Assembly: GCA_025450155.1 (NCBI GenBank)
Contig: JANWIB010000139.1
Location: forward strand, 1-6,690
Direction: 5' to 3'
Length of the DNA stretch: 6,690 bases
Origin: Sphingobacteriaceae bacterium
Lineage (GTDB): Bacteria; Bacteroidota; Bacteroidia; Sphingobacteriales; Sphingobacteriaceae
Shown here: piece after piece, positions 1 through 6,061 of the stretch
How the letters are laid out: each line of letters opens with the position of its first letter
How positions within the stretch are numbered: position 1 is the stretch's first letter
Position numbers and translations under genes: made by a program
Notes under the pieces: generated by a model
Seen by the model: only the letters and a program-made list of their open reading frames with translations
Database searches by the model: none
What the model was told of the DNA's origin: nothing

Positions 1-258
1 ACAGCTTCCAATATCCGAAATGTTGCTTTAAACAAAGATGCACAGCAATACGGAGAAAGCAATTTAGATGAAAGCAAGGCTGTTCCTGCTGAAGAAGTAG
101 CCAAAATTATCGTTAATGGCCTTATAAACAGGAAACGTACTTTAATTATGACACCCCGCGGAAAATTGACAGTATTTTTAGGTAAATGGTTACCCGCATG
201 GGTGGATAAAAAGGTTTATGACTTGTTTACTAAGGAAAAGGATGCGTTGATTAAATAG
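1..258 (+). CDS. C-terminal end of a short-chain dehydrogenase/reductase (SDR family), 5' truncated by the window
   Basis: Frame 1 is open from the first base to a TAG at 256-258, giving the last 85 residues. The visible stretch runs from a TASNIRNVALNKD segment through PAEEVAKIIVNGLINRKRTL to a hydrophobic tail (GKLTVFLGKWLPAWVDKKVYDLF). This matches the region after the catalytic domain in classical NAD(P)-dependent SDRs, where a 'S/T-x-NIR' loop covers the substrate, a helix begins with 'S/PAEEVA', and a membrane-leaning C-terminal helix follows. The Rossmann GxxxGxG motif and the YxxxK catalytic pair would lie upstream and cannot be checked. Substrate is unknown. The gene converges on the K+ channel gene at 332, with 73 nt between the two stop codons. 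The SDR call rests on family resemblance of the C-terminus only. Confidence 0.7.
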   Translation, partial: TASNIRNVALNKDAQQYGESNLDESKAVPAEEVAKIIVNGLINRKRTLIMTPRGKLTVFLGKWLPAWVDKKVYDLFTKEKDALIK

Positions 259-331
259 AACGATTGCTCATTCGTTATCTTTTCGGTTTTATCAATGCGA
301 TTCAACCTAATTGCTCACTGCTCTTTTACGT

Positions 332-1276
332 TCAAGTATTCAGCACTTCATGTTCATTTAATTTGGAAAGATCAATTTCAAGTATGCCTTGCTCGTTTGG
401 AGCATATACCGGTTTAAATTTTCCTTTCCAAACCACTTGTTCATTCTGGTAAGAAGTTCTGGAGTGAACGGTTTGAGAGAAGGTGTCATCGAATGCTTTC
501 AGTAGGACTAAAAACTCCGCGTCGCATGTATTCAAATCATCTTTTGTAAATCCGTATATTGGGCTATCCTCATTTATGGGATGCACAACAGTCCAGCTTA
601 AAGTCAGCAGGTTTATTTTATTTCGTTCTAAAGGGAGGTTCCAAAATTTCCGGGAAGCCTTGCCATTTTCTTCCACATTAATAGAGAGCATAATTTGTAC
701 CTCTACTTCAATTAACTGGTTGCTTCGGTAATTGGCCATCCTAAACATCAGTGCTTCGCCATCCTGGTAAGGGGCCACCAATATGTTTTTGCTATAAATA
801 ATTTTGGCATACGGGCGAGAAAAACGCCCATACAGTAATCCGGTAGCCAGTGCAAAAGCTAATAGACCTAACATGGACTCCAATGCAGCCACCCAACTGG
901 TTAAAAAACCTTGGGGACTGATATGCCCGTATCCTACGGTAGAAATGGTTTGAGCGGAAAAGAAAAAGGCATCAAAAAAATGACCGAGCGTGTTTTCTCC
1001 CTGCGTTCCGTTTAAATGCTCGATACCGATCCATACATAAACTAAGGCAAAAATGCAGTTTATGGTTAGATAGCTTAACAGAATAATCCCGATGAATTTG
1101 AACCAGCTCATCGTAATCAGCGAGATATAGGTATCAGATGTTCGAAAGAAAGGAAGCCCCTTTCTACTAATATTGGATGATCCGTCAGGGTTAATCATCC
1201 GCTGGTTATTTAGCGTGGCGTGGTTGCCAAATCCCAAATCGTTTCCTGTAAGTAAGTTCCCTTTTTTTACTCGCAT
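332..1276 (-). CDS. KirBac-type inward-rectifier potassium channel
   Basis: 314-residue inner-membrane K+ channel subunit, expected to work as a tetramer. Visible parts in order are an N-terminal segment with the Kir-like INPDGSSNISRKG motif (29-40), an amphipathic slide helix (about 47-57), TM1 (about 58-83), a pore helix (about 98-111), the selectivity filter TVGYG at 113-117, and TM2 (about 125-149). RFSRPYAKI (151-160) then leads into a beta-rich cytoplasmic Kir domain with the typical VHSRTSYQ segment (270-277) near its end. The length agrees with known KirBac proteins. The TM2 position equivalent to the acidic rectification residue of eukaryotic Kir2.1 is F141, so strong polyamine-type rectification is not expected (inference by alignment by eye). 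The ATG lies 3 nt after the stop of the upstream YitT-family gene, so the two are very likely co-transcribed and translationally coupled. No Shine-Dalgarno is seen. Confidence 0.93.
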   Translation of the reverse strand: MRVKKGNLLTGNDLGFGNHATLNNQRMINPDGSSNISRKGLPFFRTSDTYISLITMSWFKFIGIILLSYLTINCIFALVYVWIGIEHLNGTQGENTLGHFFDAFFFSAQTISTVGYGHISPQGFLTSWVAALESMLGLLAFALATGLLYGRFSRPYAKIIYSKNILVAPYQDGEALMFRMANYRSNQLIEVEVQIMLSINVEENGKASRKFWNLPLERNKINLLTLSWTVVHPINEDSPIYGFTKDDLNTCDAEFLVLLKAFDDTFSQTVHSRTSYQNEQVVWKGKFKPVYAPNEQGILEIDLSKLNEHEVLNT

Positions 1277-1279
1277 GGT

Positions 1280-2164
1280 TTAATGTAGCGGACGCCGTTT
1301 AATAATTCCACCTTTTGTTTCAGTGACCGTGCCCATCACCATAAATGCTTTTCGGTCTATTTCTTCTACTTCCTGCTTTAACCTGGCTACCTCCAGGCGT
1401 GTAATAACGGTAAAGATAATATCAATATCCTGATCTCGGTAACCCGTGCTTCCATACCCTCTTTCGCCTTTGTAAATGGTAACTCCCCGTCCTAAGCGTT
1501 TAATAATAGCTTCTCTGATTTGGTCGCTTTTAGTTGAAATAATAGTCACCCCGGTATATTCTTCAATTCCCTGTATAATAAAATCTATTGTTTTAGAGGC
1601 TGACAAATAAGTCAGGATAGAATACAACGCACTTTCAATACTGAGAAAAAAGGCTGCAATTAGAAAAATGAGAACATTAATGATCAAAATAATATCACCA
1701 ATACTCAATACGCTTTTTCTGTTGATGTAAACAGCTAAGATTTCTGTTCCATCCAAAACAGAGCCACCCCGCATAGTCAAACCTATGCCTGCTCCCAGAA
1801 AAAATCCCCCGAAAATGGCTATCAATAATTTATCATTGGTAATAACAGGAAAATCGACTAAAAAAATAATCAGTGCCAGCGATAAAATAGCGGTTAGGGT
1901 AGTAAAGGCAAATGCTTTACCAAAGTGTTTAGATCCGATAAAAATAAAGGGAGTATTGAGGACTACCAGCCAGATAGAGACAGGGATATCAGTAATATTA
2001 TTCATTAACAGAGAAATACCCGTAACGCCTCCGTCAATAAATCCATTGGGAACCAGAAATCCCTTTAATCCAAAAGCGGCAAGTCCAACTCCCAAGAAAA
2101 TCAGGATGAAATTATTTATTTGATGCCTGAGTCGTATAAATCTTCGTATGCTTCTGTCTTTCAC
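1280..2164 (-). CDS. YitT-family (DUF161 + DUF2179) membrane protein
   Basis: 294-residue integral membrane protein. The N-terminal part has about six hydrophobic segments (roughly 17-37, 62-77, 84-104, 112-130, 155-175 and a weaker one near 180). Two related glycine-rich loops, NGFIDGGVTGISLL (40-53) and GGSVLDGTEILAVYI (133-147), are the paired signature of the YitT/DUF161 family. Residues about 205-288 (GVTIIS...RGVTIYKGERGYG...IIFTVITRLEVARLK) form the soluble DUF2179 domain that usually ends these proteins. Transport substrate and role are not established for the family. The start is a GTG at 2164-2162; a stop codon lies two codons upstream in frame and the next Met is residue 54, inside the membrane domain. 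It is the first gene of an operon with the Kir channel and is transcribed divergently from the trp leader. A K+-related role is suggested only by that neighbour. Confidence 0.9.
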   Translation of the reverse strand: MKDRSIRRFIRLRHQINNFILIFLGVGLAAFGLKGFLVPNGFIDGGVTGISLLMNNITDIPVSIWLVVLNTPFIFIGSKHFGKAFAFTTLTAILSLALIIFLVDFPVITNDKLLIAIFGGFFLGAGIGLTMRGGSVLDGTEILAVYINRKSVLSIGDIILIINVLIFLIAAFFLSIESALYSILTYLSASKTIDFIIQGIEEYTGVTIISTKSDQIREAIIKRLGRGVTIYKGERGYGSTGYRDQDIDIIFTVITRLEVARLKQEVEEIDRKAFMVMGTVTETKGGIIKRRPLH

Positions 2165-2185
2165 TTTCTAAAAATAGCTAAAACG

Positions 2186-2217
2186 TTTGCAGGTAAAAAA
2201 AAGAATATCCATATTTG
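2186..2217 (+). promoter_or_regulatory. Candidate Bacteroidetes-type promoter of the trp leader and operon
   Basis: TTTG at 2186-2189 is followed after 20 nt by CATATTTG at 2210-2217, a 7-of-8 match to the Bacteroidetes -7 consensus TAnnTTTG. The spacing fits the known -33/-7 architecture of that phylum. Transcription would begin near 2221-2225, only a few bases before the leader ATG at 2228. A second near-match, AACGTTTG at 2182-2189, would give a longer 5' end but lacks a clean TTTG at the right distance upstream. The assignment rests on motif and spacing only. Confidence 0.45.
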
Positions 2218-2227
2218 TTTCATCAGC

Positions 2228-2293
2228 ATGATAATTAACAAACTACATACAGCTTGGTGGTGGCACTGCGAGAAATCATTTGGCAATCCATAG
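2228..2293 (+). CDS. trpL: trp operon leader peptide with three tandem Trp codons
   Basis: A 21-codon ORF (ATG 2228-2230, TAG 2291-2293) encodes a peptide whose residues 10-12 are Trp-Trp-Trp, in the context HTAWWWHC, from TGG codons at 2255-2263. It lies 65 nt upstream of trpD, directly before an intrinsic terminator. Tandem codons for the end-product amino acid in a tiny ORF before the biosynthetic operon are the signature of ribosome-mediated attenuation, as in enterobacterial trp operons. The peptide itself should have no function; translating it senses charged tRNA-Trp. There is no Shine-Dalgarno, normal for this phylum, and no earlier in-frame ATG. The stop codon sits 2 nt after the antiterminator arm (2282-2289), so a ribosome releasing there would cover it. 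Confidence 0.88.
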   Translation: MIINKLHTAWWWHCEKSFGNP

Positions 2294-2302
2294 ATATGTA
2301 GT
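2242..2302 (+). promoter_or_regulatory. Leader hairpin 1:2 (pause / anti-antiterminator) of the trp attenuator
   Basis: ACTACATA at 2242-2249 is perfectly complementary to TATGTAGT at 2295-2302 (8 bp). Inside it, TGG at 2255-2257 (first Trp codon) can pair with CCA at 2288-2290. Forming this structure ties up 2288-2290 and so competes with the 3' end of the antiterminator arm 2282-2289. A ribosome stalled on the Trp codons would cover 2242-2257 and prevent it. The role is inferred from position and pairing; the inner part of the stem is weak. Confidence 0.6.
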
Positions 2303-2334
2303 AAACTTTATACAAAAAAATTACAGGGGTTGCC
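2282..2334 (+). promoter_or_regulatory. Antiterminator pairing 2:3 of the trp attenuator
   Basis: GGCAATCC at 2282-2289 can pair with GGGTTGCC at 2327-2334 over 8 bp, with one G-U pair and a 37-nt loop. The second arm contains the entire 5' arm of the terminator (2327-2333), so the two structures are mutually exclusive. The first arm lies just downstream of the footprint of a ribosome stalled at 2255-2263 but under a ribosome sitting at the leader stop codon 2291-2293. This geometry gives read-through when Trp is scarce and termination when it is abundant. Confidence 0.75.
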
Positions 2335-2351
2335 GAAAGCAACCCTTTTTT
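2325..2351 (+). terminator. Intrinsic terminator of the trp leader (attenuator 3:4)
   Basis: GGGTTGC (2327-2333) and GCAACCC (2339-2345) form a perfect 7-bp stem closed by a CGAAA loop. The stem can extend by a G-U and an A-U pair (2325-2326 with 2346-2347). A run of six T follows at 2346-2351. It ends 7 nt before the trpD ATG, so it cannot serve an upstream gene: the upstream neighbour is on the other strand. The 5' arm is shared with the antiterminator. Confidence 0.9.
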
Positions 2352-2358
2352 ATTGCAA

Positions 2359-3345
2359 ATGAAGCAGATTTTAAACCATTTATTTGAACATAAAACCTTT
2401 AGCAGAGCAGAGGCAAAAGAGATATTAACTAATATTGCTTTGGGTAAGTATAATATCGCTCAGATGTCGGCCTTTATGGTAGTTTATTGTATGAGGAGCA
2501 TTACTGTAGATGAGTTAGCAGGGTTTCGGGATGCGATGTTGGAGTTGTGTTTAAAGGCCGATCTGGGTACCGATGAGGTAATAGACTTGTGCGGTACCGG
2601 AGGCGATGGAAAAGATACCTTTAATATTTCGACTCTTGCTTCGTTCGTTATGGCAGGTGCGGGATATAAAGTAGCAAAACATGGCAATTACGGTGTTTCT
2701 TCAGGCTGTGGTTCATCGAATGTGATGGAATACCTAGGCTATAATTTTACCAGTAACATGGATCAGATAAAAAGAGATATCGAAGAAGCCGGTATCTGTT
2801 TTTTACATGCGCCACTTTTTCATCCGGCTATGAAAACTGTGGCGCCCATCCGTAAAGATCTGGGTGTGAAAACATTTTTTAATATGCTGGGACCCATGGT
2901 AAACCCGGCTCAGCCTAAATACCAGTTAGTAGGAGTTTTTAGTTTAGAATTAGCTCGTTTGTATGCGTATTTGTATCAGAAATCAAATAAACAATATACC
3001 ATTCTTCATGCTTTAGAGGGATATGACGAACTCTCGCTAACCTGCGATTTTAAAACGTTTACCAATTCCGGCGAGCATATTCGTCATATAGCCGATTTAG
3101 GTTTTGAGAAAATAAACCCAGACACCATTAAAGGAGGAAGCACCGTTCAACAATCGGCACAAATATTTAAAAATGTGTTGAACGCCGAAGCTACTACCGA
3201 GCAAACCAATGTGGTTTTGTGTAACGCTGCTTTAGCAATCCAGACCATTCATCCAGAGAAATCTTTTGCCGATTGTTATGCCGAAGCCGAAGAATCTTTA
3301 CTTTCAAAAAGTGCTCTTAAAAGCTTTAAAAACATGCTAGGATGA
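2359..3345 (+). CDS. trpD: Anthranilate phosphoribosyltransferase
   Basis: Joins anthranilate and PRPP to give phosphoribosyl-anthranilate, the second committed step of tryptophan synthesis (cytosolic). The 328-residue product has the alpha-helical N-terminal domain and then the PRPP/metal-binding motif CGTGGDGKDTFNIST (78-92). KHGNYGVSSGCGSSNVMEYLG follows at 107-127, the Bacteroidetes version of the usual KHGNRxxSS loop. Next come NMLGPMVNP (175-183) and the DEL metal site (223-225). The ATG at 2359 gives the usual MK-ILNHLFEHK start; the frame also opens at a TTG two codons earlier (2353), which is less likely. It is the first gene after the attenuator. Its TGA overlaps the ATG of trpF by 4 nt (ATGA), which leaves no room for trpC. 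Confidence 0.97.
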   Translation: MKQILNHLFEHKTFSRAEAKEILTNIALGKYNIAQMSAFMVVYCMRSITVDELAGFRDAMLELCLKADLGTDEVIDLCGTGGDGKDTFNISTLASFVMAGAGYKVAKHGNYGVSSGCGSSNVMEYLGYNFTSNMDQIKRDIEEAGICFLHAPLFHPAMKTVAPIRKDLGVKTFFNMLGPMVNPAQPKYQLVGVFSLELARLYAYLYQKSNKQYTILHALEGYDELSLTCDFKTFTNSGEHIRHIADLGFEKINPDTIKGGSTVQQSAQIFKNVLNAEATTEQTNVVLCNAALAIQTIHPEKSFADCYAEAEESLLSKSALKSFKNMLG

Positions 3346-3959
3346 AGATAAAAGTGTGTGGAATGCGTGAGAAAGAGAACATACAGGAGTTGGTAGCTTT
3401 AAAGCCGGATTATATTGGCTTCATTTTCTATCAGCTTTCTAAAAGATATGCAGGAGATTTAGCTAAAGAGATAGCGATTGCTTTTCCCGCCGGTATTAAG
3501 AAAACTGGAGTGTTTGTAGATGCCGATACAGAAGAAATTAAGAATAGAATTAAGGATTATCATTTGGATGCTGTACAATTACATGGGAGCGAATCCGCTG
3601 AAATGTGCAGGACATTAAAGGAAGAAAAGGTAGAGGTAATTAAAGCTTTTGGTATCGATGAAGTTTTTGATTTTTCAAAATTAGAATCCTATGCTGATCA
3701 GGTAGATTATTTCTTATTTGATACCAAAACTACTCAGCACGGTGGTTCGGGTGAAGTCTTTAACTGGGATATATTAAAGCGTTATACCTTAGATAAGCCT
3801 TATTTTTTAAGTGGCGGGATTAGCCCGGAGAATTTGCCAGAAGTAATTAAACTGGATGATAGAAGGCTCTATGCCGCAGATTTAAACAGTCAATTTGAGA
3901 CAGAGCCCGGTTTAAAAGATATTGCAAAGATTAAAGAAGCGATTAGCATAATTAGATAA
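3342..3959 (+). CDS. trpF: Phosphoribosylanthranilate isomerase
   Basis: Isomerises phosphoribosyl-anthranilate to CdRP in a single TIM-barrel domain of 205 residues, standard for a monofunctional TrpF. Key features are KVCGMR (4-9) with the catalytic base Cys6, QLHG (79-82), and FDTKTTQHGGSG (126-137) with the catalytic acid Asp127. The phosphate-binding loops are FLSGGISPEN (155-164) and ADLNSQFETEPGLKD (179-193). In most TrpF proteins the last loop reads D-x-SSGVE; the LNSQFE variant here is the form I associate with Bacteroidetes TrpF proteins. The gene overlaps trpD by 4 nt, so translation is probably coupled. It is followed by an 86-nt spacer before trpB. A second TrpF-like gene starts its 3' end at 6537. 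Confidence 0.96.
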   Translation: MKIKVCGMREKENIQELVALKPDYIGFIFYQLSKRYAGDLAKEIAIAFPAGIKKTGVFVDADTEEIKNRIKDYHLDAVQLHGSESAEMCRTLKEEKVEVIKAFGIDEVFDFSKLESYADQVDYFLFDTKTTQHGGSGEVFNWDILKRYTLDKPYFLSGGISPENLPEVIKLDDRRLYAADLNSQFETEPGLKDIAKIKEAISIIR

Positions 3960-4045
3960 TTTGCTAATGAAAAGATTAAAATTGTATTGAATTGGCCAAT
4001 TGATATTAGCACATTGGCATATTATCACATCATCACATTGAAATA
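3960..4045 (+). repeat. trpF-trpB spacer with a 12-bp palindrome and degenerate short repeats
   Basis: The 86-nt spacer contains the perfect palindrome AATTGGCCAATT at 3990-4001. Its right half (GCCAAT, 3995-4000) can also pair with ATTGGC at 4013-4018 across a 12-nt loop. After it come loosely repeated units of the type CACATT / CACATCAT up to the trpB start. No T-tract follows, so it is not a terminator, and I see no promoter match. Function is unknown; it may be a degenerate repeat filler. Confidence 0.45.
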
Positions 4046-5227
4046 ATGAGTTACCACGTAAACGAAAAAGGCTATTACGGAAATTTTGGAGGGGCCTATA
4101 TTCCCGAAATGCTGTACCCAAATGTAGAAGAACTGCGAAGTAAATACTTGAAAATTATCCATGAGCCGGATTTTAAGCAGGAGTTTGAGCTTTTGCTGAA
4201 GGATTATGTAGGACGGCCCTCTCCATTATATTTGGCGCATCGTTTATCAGAAAGATACGGAGCGAAGATATTTCTGAAAAGGGAAGACCTGAACCATACC
4301 GGGGCGCATAAGATCAATAACACCATCGGACAGATACTTTTAGCTCAAAGATTAGGCAAAAAACGAATTATTGCCGAAACGGGGGCCGGGCAACATGGAG
4401 TGGCTACCGCTACCGTTTGTGCGTTAAAAGGATTGGAATGTGTAGTGTACATGGGCGAAGTGGATATAGAGCGTCAGGCCCCAAACGTTGCCCGTATGAA
4501 AATGATGGGAGCGACAGTTATTCCGGCTACTTCAGGAAGTAAAACGTTAAAAGACGCGACCAACGAAGCCATGCGAGACTGGATCAATAATCCGGTAGAT
4601 ACGCATTATATTATTGGTTCGGTGGTTGGGCCACATCCCTATCCAGATATGGTGGCTCGTTTTCAATCCATTATTTCAGAAGAAACCCGTTGGCAGTTAA
4701 AAGAGAAAACCGGTACCGAAAGTGCTGATTATGTACTGGCTTGTGTTGGTGGGGGTAGTAACGCCGTAGGGATGTTCTATCATTTTTTAGAGGATGAACA
4801 AGTAAAGTTGATTGCCGTTGAAGCAGCCGGAAAGGGAGTACATTCAGGAAAATCTGCCGCTACTACCGCATTAGGAAGAGAAGGCGTTTTACATGGAAGC
4901 CGATCTATTTTAATGCAAACGAATGACGGGCAGGTAGTAGAACCTTATTCCATTTCTGCCGGATTAGATTATCCCGGAATCGGGCCTCAACATGCACATT
5001 TACATACCATAAAACGAGCCCAATATGTGAATATTACAGATGATGAAGCATTAAAGGCGGGTTTATTATTGGCTCAACTGGAAGGAATCATCCCGGCAAT
5101 TGAAAGCGCCCATGCGTTGGCTTATCTTGAAAAAATGAAATTCAAAGGTGAAACCGTGGTTGTTTGCCTTTCGGGTAGGGGGGACAAAGATTTAGCTACT
5201 TATATGAATTATTTTGGATTGGGATAG
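4046..5227 (+). CDS. trpB: Tryptophan synthase beta chain
   Basis: PLP-dependent subunit that condenses indole with L-serine to form tryptophan, working with TrpA in an alpha2-beta2 complex. The 393 residues match the family length. Visible landmarks are the NFGGAYIPE start (13-21) and the PLP-lysine motif HTGAHKINN (84-92, Lys89). ETGAGQHG (111-118) has the catalytic Glu111, GGGSNA (235-240) binds the PLP phosphate, and HSGKSAATT (266-274) and LSGRGDKD (375-382) close the cofactor site. It is the standard TrpB1 type that pairs with TrpA. The ATG at 4046 gives the normal short N-terminus and is preceded by an A/T-rich, SD-free stretch. It is followed by a 58-nt repeat-bearing spacer and then trpA. 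Confidence 0.98.
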   Translation: MSYHVNEKGYYGNFGGAYIPEMLYPNVEELRSKYLKIIHEPDFKQEFELLLKDYVGRPSPLYLAHRLSERYGAKIFLKREDLNHTGAHKINNTIGQILLAQRLGKKRIIAETGAGQHGVATATVCALKGLECVVYMGEVDIERQAPNVARMKMMGATVIPATSGSKTLKDATNEAMRDWINNPVDTHYIIGSVVGPHPYPDMVARFQSIISEETRWQLKEKTGTESADYVLACVGGGSNAVGMFYHFLEDEQVKLIAVEAAGKGVHSGKSAATTALGREGVLHGSRSILMQTNDGQVVEPYSISAGLDYPGIGPQHAHLHTIKRAQYVNITDDEALKAGLLLAQLEGIIPAIESAHALAYLEKMKFKGETVVVCLSGRGDKDLATYMNYFGLG

Positions 5228-5250
5228 AATCAAGCATCAAGATTTCTTCT

Positions 5251-5282
5251 ATCTCCCATCTAAAAAATCTCACATCTCAAAA
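5251..5282 (+). repeat. 16-bp tandem direct repeat in the trpB-trpA spacer
   Basis: ATCTCCCATCTAAAAA (5251-5266) is followed immediately by ATCTCACATCTCAAAA (5267-5282), identical at 14 of 16 positions, ending 3 nt before the trpA ATG. The whole 58-nt spacer is AT-rich and low in complexity. It supplies the A-rich stretch in front of trpA that probably serves as the ribosome-binding region. Two copies only; no known function. Confidence 0.6.
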
Positions 5283-5285
5283 AAA

Positions 5286-6056
5286 ATGAACCGATTACAA
5301 ACGCTTTTTAAAGAAAAAAAAGATCCGATACTATCAATCTATTTTACTGCCGGATACCCGGATTTAAACAGTACTTTGGATATTGCTGAGGCACTCGAAA
5401 AAGCCGGTGCCGATTTCTTGGAAATCGGTTTCCCTTACTCAGATCCAGTAGCCGATGGGCCCGTTATTCAAAATAGTTCTCAAAAAGCCTTGGAAAATGG
5501 CATGACCTTAAACCTGCTTTTTGAACAATTAAGAGATTTACGCAAACGCGTATCCATTCCGGTTTTATTGATGGGATATGTAAATCCCGTATTGCAATAT
5601 GGAGTAGAGAACTTTTGCCATGCTGCGGCTGAAGCAGGTATAGATGGAGTTATTGTGCCTGATTTACCGATGTACGAGTATGAGGAACTATATCGCAATT
5701 GTTTTGAGCAACATCAATTGAGTAACATTTTTTTGGTTACTCCTCAAACAGTTGAAGATCGTATCCGAAAGATTGATGATCTCTCTAATGGGTTTATCTA
5801 TCTCCTGTCTTCTTCAGCCACAACCGGGAAGAATTTAGCCGTTTCCACCGATACAGAAAGTTATTTTGCCCGTATTAAAGCGATGAAACTCAAAAATCCA
5901 ACCATGATTGGTTTTGGGATTTCTGATAAAGAAAGTTTTAACAAAGCTGCCCAATATACCAGAGGAGCTATTGTAGGAAGCGCTTTTATGAAACTATTAG
6001 GAGCGCCTGATTATCTAAGCCGTATTCCTAAATTTATTCAATCGTTAAAAAACTAA
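5286..6056 (+). CDS. trpA: Tryptophan synthase alpha chain
   Basis: Cleaves indole-3-glycerol phosphate to indole and glyceraldehyde 3-phosphate and channels the indole to TrpB. The 256-residue TIM barrel has YFTAGYPD (19-26), EIGFPYSDPVADGPVIQ (46-62) with catalytic Glu46 and Asp57, and GYVNPVLQYG (97-106). PDLP (125-128), SSSATTGK (175-182, replacing the enterobacterial GVTG loop), GFGIS (209-213) and the phosphate-binding GAIVGSAF (227-234) follow. The ATG at 5286 gives the usual MNRLQTLFKEK start. The frame stays open back to a TTG at 5214 inside trpB, but that extension would translate the repeat spacer and has no family counterpart. The next gene begins 5 nt after the stop. Its substrate must come from a TrpC encoded outside this window. 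Confidence 0.97.
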   Translation: MNRLQTLFKEKKDPILSIYFTAGYPDLNSTLDIAEALEKAGADFLEIGFPYSDPVADGPVIQNSSQKALENGMTLNLLFEQLRDLRKRVSIPVLLMGYVNPVLQYGVENFCHAAAEAGIDGVIVPDLPMYEYEELYRNCFEQHQLSNIFLVTPQTVEDRIRKIDDLSNGFIYLLSSSATTGKNLAVSTDTESYFARIKAMKLKNPTMIGFGISDKESFNKAAQYTRGAIVGSAFMKLLGAPDYLSRIPKFIQSLKN

Positions 6057-6061
6057 ACAAT

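Noticed and set aside
259..285. Hairpin AACGA-N8-TCGTT after the SDR stop, followed by a T-rich stretch
   Set aside because: Only 5 bp of mostly weak stem and an interrupted T-run (ATCTTTT); too poor to call a terminator for either converging gene.
264..317. 8-bp direct repeat ATTGCTCA at 264-271 and 310-317
   Set aside because: Short, two copies, no mobile element or target-site context between them; plausible by chance in AT-rich sequence.
264..731. Open frames on the plus strand at 264-452 and 483-731
   Set aside because: They are antisense to the KirBac channel gene or its 3' end, with no recognisable domain; treated as shadows.
1785..2123. Open frame of 112 codons on the plus strand
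   Set aside because: Fully antisense to the YitT-family gene, proline/lysine-rich shadow composition and no family resemblance.
2353..2358. TTG start two codons upstream of the trpD ATG
   Set aside because: The ATG at 2359 gives the usual family start, and the TTG is only 1 nt past the T-tract and A of the terminator.
3912..4121. Minus-strand open frame across the trpF-trpB spacer
   Set aside because: It overlaps both ends of real genes and reads through the degenerate repeats; no start context or domain supports it. The minus-strand frames at 2484-2687 and 5480-5698, inside trpD and trpA, were dropped for the same reason.
5214..5285. N-terminal extension of trpA from a TTG overlapping the end of trpB
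   Set aside because: The extra 24 codons translate the repeat-bearing spacer and match no TrpA N-terminus; the ATG at 5286 gives the normal MNRL start and length.
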